From positions 1 through 64,000 of the forward strand of contig NZ_JAGKTC010000004.1 in NCBI RefSeq assembly GCF_017939625.1: a stretch of DNA of 64,000 nt, written 5' to 3'. This document shows, in pieces, positions 34,279 through 42,775 of the stretch; position 1 is the first letter of the stretch; the number at the start of each line of letters is the position of its first letter. Source of the stretch: Pseudoxanthomonas helianthi (GTDB lineage: Bacteria > Pseudomonadota > Gammaproteobacteria > Xanthomonadales > Xanthomonadaceae). A model generated the notes under the pieces. It saw only the letters and a list, made by a program, of their open reading frames with translations. It made no database searches and was not told where the DNA came from. The translations under genes and the position numbers were made by a program.

Positions 34279-35955
34279 ATGTTGAACAAAGCACTGAGAA
34301 TCTCGCTGGCGGGAAGTTTGCTGGCTATTTCCCCTTCCCTCGTTGCCGGCAGTTTGGCCGGGGCTGCGGTGATTTCCGCAATCCCCAATGCAACCAAGAT
34401 CGAAAGGAGCTTCGACGCCAGCTTCCTGTCCGTTCCCGGCTATGCCTCGTTGGGCGTGAAGGACAGAAGCCACTACGTCGGCACTCCCTACTATCGCGCA
34501 GTGAGTAGTGGACGCGAATTCCTGCAGGCCATCCTGGAGGCGAGCCAAGGCCTGGTCAAAGTCATCGAAGTCAGGAACACGATCAACCTGGGCTGGACGG
34601 AGTTGGGCCTCGATTCGACGGAAAGATCCAGATACAGCTTCATTTCCAATTATCCGCGACCCTCGAACGGCTTCACCAACCCGTTGCTGATCGCTTCCGG
34701 CGTGTCGAAGCTGAACATTTCCAATGTGGACGGGCTAACCATCTTTTCCACATCGGGCCAAGCCATTAAGCACGCGGAAATCAAGCTGCAAGGCTCTTCC
34801 AACGACATCGTCATCCGCAACCTCCGGTTCGACGAGATGTGGCAATGGGACGATTCCGGCCAGCACAAGGAGGTCGGCTGGTCTTTCATCAAGGTCAATG
34901 GCGCCAACAATGTGTGGATCGACCACTGCAGGTTTTCGATCGCTGCGGACGGGATGATCGACCTGGAAAACGGCGCCTCCAACGTCACGTTTTCATGGAA
35001 CGAGTTCGGCCTGGAGGCGAACGAGTACCCGGACGCAAGCAGTTCCATCTACCAGTCGATCGGACTCATGGAGCAGAAATACGCAACCGGCGCCTTGAAC
35101 CCGGCAACGAGCGTCTACTACAAGATGCGCAGCGAAGGCGCCACTCCGAACCAGATCATGGCGTATGCCGCCTATCACTCCAAGGTCCATCTGGTGGGCT
35201 CCGGCGACAAGGACTACACCAACTACGTCAGCCCCACCGGCGTCGAAGTCAAGGATGGCAACCAGAGATTGCGCCTGACTATGGCGTACAACCGCTACAC
35301 GAACGTCGGCCAGCGCCTGCCGATGATCCGCCAGGGAACCGGCCATGTCTTCAACAACTTCTTCGACAACCTGTCGCATCAGGACATCCTGGATTTCGTG
35401 CCCGCCATCGCCAAATACGGTCGCGATACGCTCGCGCGCGGAGCGAACGCCCGGAATGGCGCATCGATAGCGGCGGACACCAATGTGTACGTGGCGATCA
35501 ACGAACCGTTGATCGGCGCGGAACGCCAGGGTGACGACACCGGGAACATGAGCGCACCCTTCGACACGCTGTTCAAGGATGCGATCAACCGCAGCCTGAT
35601 CGTCAACTCCAGGATCATCAATCGCAGCGGGTCCTACACGGGCAGTAGCTGGGACAACTACGGGGACAATCCATTCACCAAGGGAATCACTTGGTACGAC
35701 AAATTGACGGTCGGCAACTGGGCCTGGTCCTCGCACATTGTCGGCGTGGAAAGCATGAGCAAGACGGCGCCGCCCAGCACGCCGTTTACCTTCAGCTATG
35801 CCTACGACGAGCGCTTGCCATATGCCTACCAGACGGTTCCACTGAACAGCGTTGTGCCAACCGTGGCCAAGTACGCCGGAACCGCCAGGAAGATCGGTTT
35901 CGGTGCGGCGGACTGGCTGAAGATCAACTACGCGCGGACCTATCCAATCAAATAA
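34279..35955 (+). CDS. Secreted pectate lyase, large PL1-like
   Basis: The 558-residue protein has a signal peptide (about 1-25). A parallel beta-helix carries ANNVWIDHCRFSIAADG and TNVGQRLPMIRQG (catalytic Arg region), but the protein is much longer than typical PL1 enzymes, with about 200 extra C-terminal residues. AAGGAG lies 8 nt before ATG. The composition is visibly less GC-rich than in the three enzyme genes before it, suggesting separate acquisition. It is convergent with the acetylesterase gene that follows. Confidence 0.86.
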   Translation: MLNKALRISLAGSLLAISPSLVAGSLAGAAVISAIPNATKIERSFDASFLSVPGYASLGVKDRSHYVGTPYYRAVSSGREFLQAILEASQGLVKVIEVRNTINLGWTELGLDSTERSRYSFISNYPRPSNGFTNPLLIASGVSKLNISNVDGLTIFSTSGQAIKHAEIKLQGSSNDIVIRNLRFDEMWQWDDSGQHKEVGWSFIKVNGANNVWIDHCRFSIAADGMIDLENGASNVTFSWNEFGLEANEYPDASSSIYQSIGLMEQKYATGALNPATSVYYKMRSEGATPNQIMAYAAYHSKVHLVGSGDKDYTNYVSPTGVEVKDGNQRLRLTMAYNRYTNVGQRLPMIRQGTGHVFNNFFDNLSHQDILDFVPAIAKYGRDTLARGANARNGASIAADTNVYVAINEPLIGAERQGDDTGNMSAPFDTLFKDAINRSLIVNSRIINRSGSYTGSSWDNYGDNPFTKGITWYDKLTVGNWAWSSHIVGVESMSKTAPPSTPFTFSYAYDERLPYAYQTVPLNSVVPTVAKYAGTARKIGFGAADWLKINYARTYPIK

Positions 35956-36043
35956 CAGACACGGCTTTGGGAACGGACCCGTCGAACGAACCGTGCGATG
36001 GGTCCCAAGCCCAGCAGCCGGCGCTCGCCCCCTGCGAGGGGCT

Positions 36044-36901
36044 CTACGGCACCAATTCCCGACGCAATCCCGGGACCGCGCGCGCCAGTTCGTCGGCAAC
36101 GATCACGGCGAAGAAGTCGGCGCCCGCTGGGCCGAGGTGGGTGTAGTCGAAGGCGAGCTTGGCCTGACCCATCGGTTCGATCGCGGCGTTGCCGGCCGCC
36201 GCGGGGGATGGCGTGGTGGGCGCTGACGTTGCCGGTGCCGAACCCGCCGTGGTGCCGCCCTGCGCCGCGGCGACCAGCTCCGGCGTCGGTGGCTGCTGCG
36301 CGAACTGCATCGCGCCGAGCGGCCCCAGCGCCCGCACCGCGGCCGTGCTGCGCGCGTGCAGGTCGACCAGCGGCGTCTTCGTTTCCAGCGCCACCTTGCG
36401 CATCGCTTCGGCCCACGGCGCGAGGTCGTCGATCAACTGACCGTCCTTGAACTGGCGTCGCGTCAGCGGCGTCACCAGCACCGGATTGGCGCCGGCCTCG
36501 CGGGTCTCTTCGACATAGCGGCGCAGGTTGTCCGGATATTCCGTGGCCAAGTCGGTCGAGCGCCCCGGCTTGCCCGGCTGGTCATTGTGGCCGAACTGCA
36601 CCAGCACGTAGACGTCGCGATAGCCGCCGCTGCGCATTTCGCGCTGCACGATGTCCCACGAGCCTTCGGCGCGGTAGTTGTAGCTGCTGCGCCCACCCCG
36701 CGCCAGGTTCACGCAGGCCAGGAACGAGGTGACGTGATGGTCGCAAAAACTGCCACCCCAGCCGCCGTGCACGGCCACGGTGGAGTCGCCGACGAGGATG
36801 ATCTTGTCGGCTCGGATCTGGGCGACCGGTAGTCGCGGCTCGACGGCACTGGCGTTGGCCATGGACAACGCGAGTACGAAAGGCAACGTGCGATTTTTCA
36901 T
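36044..36901 (-). CDS. Rhamnogalacturonan acetylesterase-like SGNH hydrolase
   Basis: The 285-residue protein has a signal peptide (about 1-19) and the SGNH blocks: ILVGDSTV (nucleophile Ser40), the Gly block (ARGGRSS), FGHND (Asn) and DYTHLG (Asp and His near residue 258). The match is to the CE12 rhamnogalacturonan acetylesterases, which remove acetyl groups from pectin hairy regions. A Thr/Ala/Pro-rich insert (about 215-245) interrupts the last third. It is transcribed toward the lyase genes, downstream of the carboxylesterase. Confidence 0.88.
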   Translation of the reverse strand: MKNRTLPFVLALSMANASAVEPRLPVAQIRADKIILVGDSTVAVHGGWGGSFCDHHVTSFLACVNLARGGRSSYNYRAEGSWDIVQREMRSGGYRDVYVLVQFGHNDQPGKPGRSTDLATEYPDNLRRYVEETREAGANPVLVTPLTRRQFKDGQLIDDLAPWAEAMRKVALETKTPLVDLHARSTAAVRALGPLGAMQFAQQPPTPELVAAAQGGTTAGSAPATSAPTTPSPAAAGNAAIEPMGQAKLAFDYTHLGPAGADFFAVIVADELARAVPGLRRELVP

Positions 36902-37003
36902 GCTGGACCCGGTAGATGGAAAGCGAGTGTTGCGACTGCCGTGAGAAAGAAGATCCCTCGCGCGAATACCGTTCTAGCGAAGGCGGCAAGACGATCGCGG
37001 GTT

Positions 37004-38719
37004 CTACATCGTCCCGCGCTGCACGAACGGCACGCGCGCATACAGTCGCCGCTCGCCGCCGCGCGGGTCGTTCTCGAGCCGGTTGTCGTGGTCGAACACC
37101 ATCGTTTCCCGCTGGCCGAGCGTGTACGGCTTCCATTCCGGCAGGCCGGCATGGTTGGGATTGGCGTTGCGCGCGAAGGCCAGCAGCGCATCGCTCATCG
37201 CCCCGGCCGCGCGGCGCGCGTCGGCGTCGTCGCCGGTGCGCGAACCCGGCTGGGCAACGTTGTCGAACACCAGCGGGATGTCGAGGGTGTGGAAGGCGCG
37301 GAACTTGCGGCCTTCATCGGTGCGCGGGTACCAGTCGAGCTGGTAGGCCCACGTCGGTGCGCTGCCCTGCGATTGTCGCGCGCGTGCTTCGCACTCTTCG
37401 ACCGCACCGCGCCAAGAACGGCCAGCGGTGGTGGCGGCGAAGAATACTTCCGACGGCGCGTAGTCCGGGTACAGGCGACGATATTCGGCGACGACCGTGC
37501 GCGGGTCGATATCGACGAACTGCTGCTTTTCGATCCTCGCCGGCAACTCGTCCCAACCCAGCTCGAAGTTTTTCGGATCGTTGCCGAGGAACGCGCGCGT
37601 CTCGTCGCGGGTATTGCCGATCACCATCGGGATCGCGGCCGCCTGTCGCGGCGCGTCCGGCCAGAACGGATGCACCGGCAGGCTGCCGCCGTCCATTACC
37701 GGGCCGAAGTACAACGCGCTGTCTTCCACCCGCGAGAAGTCGCGCACCTTCGCCGCTTCCAGCAGGCGCTGCGGAGAAAGGCGCAGCAGGCCGTCTATGT
37801 CCCCGGGCGCGAGCCCGGCGGCTTCGATGAAGCGCTCGGCGCGCTGCATCGCCGCGCGGGGACCGGCGGCGGTGACCTGCTGGCCGCTCATCGTCCAGGC
37901 ACGGTGGAACAGGCCATTCGCGGCCGGCATCGCCATCAGGGTGGCGATCTTGGCGCCGCCGCCGGATTGGCCGAACACGGTGACATTGCCGGCATCGCCT
38001 CCGAACTCGTGCGCGTGCTGCTTGACCCACCGTAGCGCTTGTATCAGGTCGAGTTGGCCGACGTTGCCGGAATCGGCGAAGGCCGCACCGCCGAGCTTGC
38101 CAAGGCTGAGATAGCCGAAAGCGTTGAGGCGGTGGTTGACGGTAACGACCACAACGTCGCCCCGCAGGCAAAGGTTGATGCCGTCGTAAAGCGGATCGCT
38201 GCCGGAGCCGTTGTTGAAACCGCCGCCGTGGATATATACGAGCATCGGCCGCTTGCTGCCATCGCGCAATGCCGGCGTCCACACGTTCAGGAACAGGCAG
38301 TCCTCGCTGGTCGCCTCGCTGCTGCCGGATTGCGGTGCCGCCGCGCCGAAAGCGAGCGCATCGCGCACGCCGCGCCACGGGCGTTCCTGCAGCGCCGGGC
38401 GGAACCGGCGCAAGGCGGTGTCGGCACCGTAGGGAATGCCCTTGAACACGCTTACGCCGCGATCACGATACCCGCGGATGCGGCCACTGCGGGTGGTGGC
38501 GACAGGGTGGTCGCTGCCGGCGGCGGCATGCGCCCACGACGGCAGTACAAGTGCGGCGGCGGATGCGAGGCCGGTATGCAACAGATTGCGGCGCTGCGGG
38601 TCGGCGGGGTGACCGGTGGCCTGATCGCCGCGGCGTACTTTCGAGTCGTCGTCCCGGCGACTGTCGACAGCCGAATGGCTGGTCAAGCCGGAATCCGTCT
38701 TGATCTTGCGCTGACTCAT
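37004..38719 (-). CDS. Type B carboxylesterase with Tat-like signal
   Basis: The 571-residue protein has an N-terminal RRNLL motif and hydrophobic stretch (about 44-65) resembling a Tat signal preceded by a long basic leader. Then follow the alpha/beta-hydrolase type B motifs: EDCLFLNVWTP, the oxyanion HGGG, and FGQSGGGAK with the nucleophile Ser, where Gln replaces the usual Glu. The likely His is in AFHTLDIPLVFDN. In a pectin locus a feruloyl or acetyl esterase role is plausible, but specificity is not readable. The upstream ribosome site is poor. Confidence 0.87.
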   Translation of the reverse strand: MSQRKIKTDSGLTSHSAVDSRRDDDSKVRRGDQATGHPADPQRRNLLHTGLASAAALVLPSWAHAAAGSDHPVATTRSGRIRGYRDRGVSVFKGIPYGADTALRRFRPALQERPWRGVRDALAFGAAAPQSGSSEATSEDCLFLNVWTPALRDGSKRPMLVYIHGGGFNNGSGSDPLYDGINLCLRGDVVVVTVNHRLNAFGYLSLGKLGGAAFADSGNVGQLDLIQALRWVKQHAHEFGGDAGNVTVFGQSGGGAKIATLMAMPAANGLFHRAWTMSGQQVTAAGPRAAMQRAERFIEAAGLAPGDIDGLLRLSPQRLLEAAKVRDFSRVEDSALYFGPVMDGGSLPVHPFWPDAPRQAAAIPMVIGNTRDETRAFLGNDPKNFELGWDELPARIEKQQFVDIDPRTVVAEYRRLYPDYAPSEVFFAATTAGRSWRGAVEECEARARQSQGSAPTWAYQLDWYPRTDEGRKFRAFHTLDIPLVFDNVAQPGSRTGDDADARRAAGAMSDALLAFARNANPNHAGLPEWKPYTLGQRETMVFDHDNRLENDPRGGERRLYARVPFVQRGTM

Positions 38720-38881
38720 TGAAGGGGGCCCCAAAGCCAAATGGATTCCGATTCCGGTTCTCGCCGCATGCCGGGGAAAGCGCTCGATGCGCCCGCCGCT
38801 TGGGCGCATTCACGCATCCGCCAACGCGGCCGCGATATCACGCGCCATGCCAGCGATGGGCGTTGCCGCGGGCGCATCGCT

Positions 38882-40234
38882 TCAGCGCAGCGGCTCGCGG
38901 CGCTTCAACGGCTTCAGCGGCTCCATCGTGTCGAGGTTCCAGTCCGCCGGCACGAAGGGCTGACGGGTCTCAGCATACTTCGGGTAGCCGCGGACCTCGT
39001 CCTGGCTGTCGATGATGTGGCCGCGGCCCTCGATGGTGTTCTCGAAGATGCGGCGGTCGATGTCGTCGCGGTCCCACGGGCGCGCACCGGCGTTGGCGAT
39101 GACCGCGTCCTGCACTTCGGTCGCTGGCAGGATCTTCACCCCGAACGGCAACGGCGGCGGCTCCTTCAGCATGCGCGGCCGCACTGCGGCGGTAGTGTAG
39201 CGGCCCAATTGGGGCAGGGGGTTGCCGATCCGGTCCACCGCGATGTTGTCGTGCAGGTATAGGTCCAGGTTGCCGGAGCCGCCGAACATGAAGAAAGCCG
39301 ATTGCTGCGGCGTGTCGGGGCCGGCGCGCATCACGTTGCCGACCACCGCCATGCGCCCGTCCTGATAGGGGTGACCATCCCATTCGGCGGCGATCAGGTT
39401 GTACATCACCGCACGCTGTCCCGGGTTGTAGATCAGGTTGTTGACCACCCAGCCTTGGGTGCCGCCCTTGAAGAACGGGTTGCGCTCGTAATTCTGCGCG
39501 TACAGGTTGCCGACGATCAGGATGTCTCGGGCATTGTCGTGGATCAGCGAGCCCTTCGAGTGCTCGCCCTTGATGTGGTTGGCATGGGCCAGCCCTTCCG
39601 CGATCAAGTTGTTGCTGAAGGTGATCCGGTGCGAGGTGCCTTCGCGCCACTGCTCTGGGGTATCGCCGGCGAAACGCGTGCCGGAGGCGGACAGGTTTTC
39701 GTCGGTGGCCCAGGTCAGCGAACAGTGATCGATGATGACGTCGTGCGCGCCGACCGTGCTGATGGCATCGAAATCGTTGCCACTCATCTTCGGTTGGCCG
39801 GCGTCGCCCGGGCGAACCCGGATGTGCTGGACGATCACGTTGCTTGCGCTGATGTCGAAGCCGCCTCGGATGAAGGTGATGCCGGGGCTAGGCGCGGTCT
39901 GCCCGGCGATGGTGATGTCGTTTTCGCGGATCCTGATCGTCTTCACGCCGAGGTCTATCACGCCGCCCACCTCGAACACGACGATGCGCGGCCCCTTGGT
40001 TTCCACCGCCTCGACGAAGGAGCCGGGGCCCTCGGCTGCCAGGGTGGTGACGCGAATGATCCGGCCGCCGCGTCCGCCGGTCGCGTGCGCGGCCCAGCCC
40101 TGCGCGCCCGGGAAGGCCAGTGCCCGGGTTTCTTGCGCGGCCAGCGGCGGGGAAGGCACCGCCAGCAGCAGGCCGATGGCGGCAAGGGCCGACAACAGGC
40201 GGACAGGGCCGCGGGTCGAACGCGTGAGTCGCAT
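38882..40234 (-). CDS. Secreted pectate lyase-like beta-helix protein
   Basis: The 450-residue protein has a signal peptide (about 1-34, ending LAAQ). It starts ALAFPGAQGWAAHATGGRGG, the standard beginning of a bacterial pectate lyase group assigned to PL1. Beta-helix motifs include DVIIDHCSLTWATDENLS and HANHIKGEHSKGSLIHDN. Ribosome site GGGAGGGAG precedes ATG. It shares the 153-bp divergent promoter region, with its operator, with the hydratase-TRAP operon. Confidence 0.86.
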   Translation of the reverse strand: MRLTRSTRGPVRLLSALAAIGLLLAVPSPPLAAQETRALAFPGAQGWAAHATGGRGGRIIRVTTLAAEGPGSFVEAVETKGPRIVVFEVGGVIDLGVKTIRIRENDITIAGQTAPSPGITFIRGGFDISASNVIVQHIRVRPGDAGQPKMSGNDFDAISTVGAHDVIIDHCSLTWATDENLSASGTRFAGDTPEQWREGTSHRITFSNNLIAEGLAHANHIKGEHSKGSLIHDNARDILIVGNLYAQNYERNPFFKGGTQGWVVNNLIYNPGQRAVMYNLIAAEWDGHPYQDGRMAVVGNVMRAGPDTPQQSAFFMFGGSGNLDLYLHDNIAVDRIGNPLPQLGRYTTAAVRPRMLKEPPPLPFGVKILPATEVQDAVIANAGARPWDRDDIDRRIFENTIEGRGHIIDSQDEVRGYPKYAETRQPFVPADWNLDTMEPLKPLKRREPLR

Positions 40235-40304
40235 TAGTCTCCCTCCCAGGAGCCGAAAACAGGTTGCCCGAACTCGCGTCCCGACGGGTTTGCGGCGACG
40301 CGTC

Positions 40305-40333
40305 TTGTCAATGACACCGGTTTACCATATACA
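40305..40333 (+). promoter_or_regulatory. Sigma-70-like promoter with operator as spacer, hydratase-TRAP operon
   Basis: TTGTCA (40305-40310), exactly 17 bp, then TATACA (40328-40333). The 17-bp spacer is the KdgR-type operator ATGACACCGGTTTACCA (40311-40327). A repressor bound here would occlude RNA polymerase. It lies 55 bp upstream of the hydratase start and 71 bp from the divergent lyase start. Confidence 0.7.
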
Positions 40334-40387
40334 GGTCGCCGGGCCGAGTCCATCGGCACTGCAGCAAACCGGATCAGGAGAAACCGC

Positions 40388-41212
40388 TTGGGTACCCGCG
40401 ACGGAAACGCCAACACAGGCCAGTCCGCAGGCGAGCACGAAGCCATCGCCTCGCGCTTCGTGCAGGCAAGGAAACACGGCCAGTCGCTGCCGGACTTCCC
40501 GGGCACCATCCCGCCGGACCTAGTGTCGGCCTACGCGATCCAGGACCTGGCCATCGCGCAGTGGCCCGACGAGGTGGTCGGCTGGAAGGTCGGCTACATC
40601 GCGGCAGATCGCCGCGACATCTCCGGCGACGACCGCTTGCTCGGCCCGGTGTTCTCCAGGGCGCTGTGGCCGGCGACGCCGGAGTTGCGCTTCCCGGTGT
40701 ACGTCGGCGGGTTCGGCGCGGTCGAGGCCGAATACGTGCTGCGGCTGGAGGCCGATGCCCCGGCCGACAAGCTCGACTGGAGCGCGGACGAGGCCGATGC
40801 GTTTCCGGCCACTCTGCACACCGGCGTGGAGATCGCGAGCAGCCCGCTGGCCACGATCAACGAGCTCGGCCCGCGCGTGGTGGTCTCGGATTTCGGCAAC
40901 CACAACGGCCTGATCCTCGGTACCGAAATCCCGGGCTGGCATGCGATCCCTGAAACGGAATTGACCTGCCGGACCCTGATCGACGGCATCGAAGTCGGCA
41001 GCGGTGGTGCGACCTTCCTGCCTGGCGGATTGCGCGCGGCTTTCGCCTTCGCACTGGCGCGTTCGGCCCGGCGTGGACGTCCGTTGAAGAAGGGCGACCT
41101 GATCGCCAGCGGCAACGCTACCGGCATCCATGACATCCGCGTCGGTCAGACCGCGGCCATTCGCTTTGCCGGCCATGGCGAAATCACCTGTACCGCGATC
41201 GCCGCGTCCTGA
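40388..41212 (+). CDS. 2-keto-4-pentenoate hydratase / fumarylacetoacetase-family protein
   Basis: The 274-residue protein has an FAH-family C-terminal fold. The metal ligand pattern is GAVEAEYVLRL (Glu-x-Glu near residues 114-116), followed by VVSDFGNHNGLILG (Asp). It is closest to MhpD-type hydratases. The start is TTG with AGGAGA 8 nt upstream; no ATG or GTG fits better. It is first of an operon with the TRAP transporter and under the locus operator, so it probably acts on a 2-keto acid from uronate breakdown, but the reaction is not established by sequence. Confidence 0.8.
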   Translation: MGTRDGNANTGQSAGEHEAIASRFVQARKHGQSLPDFPGTIPPDLVSAYAIQDLAIAQWPDEVVGWKVGYIAADRRDISGDDRLLGPVFSRALWPATPELRFPVYVGGFGAVEAEYVLRLEADAPADKLDWSADEADAFPATLHTGVEIASSPLATINELGPRVVVSDFGNHNGLILGTEIPGWHAIPETELTCRTLIDGIEVGSGGATFLPGGLRAAFAFALARSARRGRPLKKGDLIASGNATGIHDIRVGQTAAIRFAGHGEITCTAIAAS

Positions 41213-41245
41213 CGCGGCGATGACGTGAAACGCGCGGGAGGGCGC

Positions 41246-42247
41246 ATGATCACTCGCAGAGAATTCCTGGGCGCTGCCTTCGGCGCCAGCGCAGCGACAA
41301 TGCTGGCCGGTTGCGCGCGCAACGGCCCGTCCGTGAAAGGCGCGCGCCTGCTGACTGCGAGCGACGTGCACGTGAAGGACTACCCCACGGTCGAGGCGGT
41401 GCGCTGGATCGGCGAGCAACTCGAACGCGAGACCGGCGGCGAACTGGGCATCAAGCTCTACCATTCCGGCCAGTTGGGCCGCGAATCCGAGGCCATCGAC
41501 ATGGCCCGCTTCGGGGCCATCGACATCACCCGCGTGTATTCGGGTGCGCTCAACAACGCGTTCCCGCTGACCCAGGCACTGTGCCTGCCGTACGTATTCG
41601 ATTCCTTGCAGCACATGCGCCGGGCGATGGACGAAGGCGTGGGCGATGCGGTGCTGCGCGGCTTCGAGCGGCGCGGACTGGTCGGCCTGGCGATCTACGA
41701 TTCCAGTGCGCGCTGCTTCTACAACAACAAGCACCCGATCGTCCGTCCCCAGGACCTGCACGGCATGAAGATTCGCGTGCCGGTGTCGGACATCTTCATC
41801 CGCATGCTGCGCCAGTTCGATGCGAATCCCACCCCGCTGGCGCTGGGCGAAGTGTTCAGCGGCATGGAGACGCACATGATCGATGGCGCGGAGAACAACC
41901 TGCGCAGCTTCCAGTCCAGCCGCCATTTCGAGGCAGCCCGCTACTGGTCGAAGACCGAGCATTCCTACGCGCCCGACGTGCTGCTGATGTCGCGGCGCAG
42001 CTTCGACGCGCTGTCCGCACGCGAACGCGAACTGGTCGTGGAAACCGCGCGCCAATCGGTGGCGGTGATGCGCAAGGCCTGGGACGAATCCGAGGCCGTC
42101 GCTCGGCAAGCGGTGCTCGCCGCCGGGGTGGAGTTCAACGATGCCGACCTGCCCGCATTCCGCCGTGCCGCGCAGCCACTGCTGGACGCGTACCACCGCA
42201 ACCCCGAGATCGAAACATTGTTCCAGCGCATCCGCGCACTGGCCTGA
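41246..42247 (+). CDS. TRAP transporter solute-binding lipoprotein (DctP family)
   Basis: The 333-residue protein has a twin-arginine motif (TRREFLGAAFG) ending in lipobox LAGC near residue 27, so probably Tat-exported and lipid-anchored. DctP family motifs include YHSGQLGRESEAIDMARFGAIDI, the Arg-containing GMKIRVPVS (binds the substrate carboxylate) and the GMETHMIDGAENN segment. The start was chosen for GGGAGG just upstream; a GTG at 41225 is in frame. With the two following genes it should import a uronate or keto-uronate. Confidence 0.9.
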   Translation: MITRREFLGAAFGASAATMLAGCARNGPSVKGARLLTASDVHVKDYPTVEAVRWIGEQLERETGGELGIKLYHSGQLGRESEAIDMARFGAIDITRVYSGALNNAFPLTQALCLPYVFDSLQHMRRAMDEGVGDAVLRGFERRGLVGLAIYDSSARCFYNNKHPIVRPQDLHGMKIRVPVSDIFIRMLRQFDANPTPLALGEVFSGMETHMIDGAENNLRSFQSSRHFEAARYWSKTEHSYAPDVLLMSRRSFDALSARERELVVETARQSVAVMRKAWDESEAVARQAVLAAGVEFNDADLPAFRRAAQPLLDAYHRNPEIETLFQRIRALA

Positions 42248-42258
42248 GCGAAGACCGC

Positions 42259-42774
42259 ATGAGCACGGACACGAACCTTTCCCGCCTGCAACGCAGCATC
42301 GACCGCATCGCGGGCGTCACCATTGCCGTCGCCGCGGCGGCGCTGATCGGCCTGGTGCTGGTGCAGGGCTGGCAAGTGATCGCCCGCTACGTCCTCAACG
42401 ATTCGCCCAGCTGGACCGAACCGGTCACCCTGCTGTTGCTCAGCACTGCAATGAGTCTGGGCGCCGCTGCCGGTGTGCACACGCGACGCCACTTCAACTT
42501 CTCGTTGCTGGCCGATGCGTTGGCACCGGCCCCGCGCCGTGCGATGCGCGCGTTGACGCCAGCGACCGTCGTGGTCATCGGTGCATTCATCGCGTACTGG
42601 AGCACGGTGCTGTTCTTCGACGGCCTGCACATCCCCGCGGCCGGCGCCCCGTTGCCGCAGAGCATCAACTACCTGCCACTGGCGCTTGGCGGCGCGCTGA
42701 TGGCGCTGTTCGGCCTGGGCCAGTTCGCTCACCTGGACGACGCACCGGCACACGCCGCGGCGGAGGAAACCTGA
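42259..42774 (+). CDS. TRAP transporter small membrane subunit (DctQ family)
   Basis: The 171-residue protein has four predicted membrane helices (about 20-38, 53-72, 93-115, 133-152) and a DctQ-like pattern including VIARYVLNDSPSWTEPVTLLL. It lies 11 bp after dctP and 1 bp before dctM. It stabilises the large subunit in TRAP transporters. Confidence 0.9.
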   Translation: MSTDTNLSRLQRSIDRIAGVTIAVAAAALIGLVLVQGWQVIARYVLNDSPSWTEPVTLLLLSTAMSLGAAAGVHTRRHFNFSLLADALAPAPRRAMRALTPATVVVIGAFIAYWSTVLFFDGLHIPAAGAPLPQSINYLPLALGGALMALFGLGQFAHLDDAPAHAAAEET

Positions 42775-42775
42775 C

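Noticed and set aside
40520-42196. 558-codon frame opposite the hydratase and dctP genes
   Set aside because: Shadow of recognised genes; no start signal and no recognisable domain.
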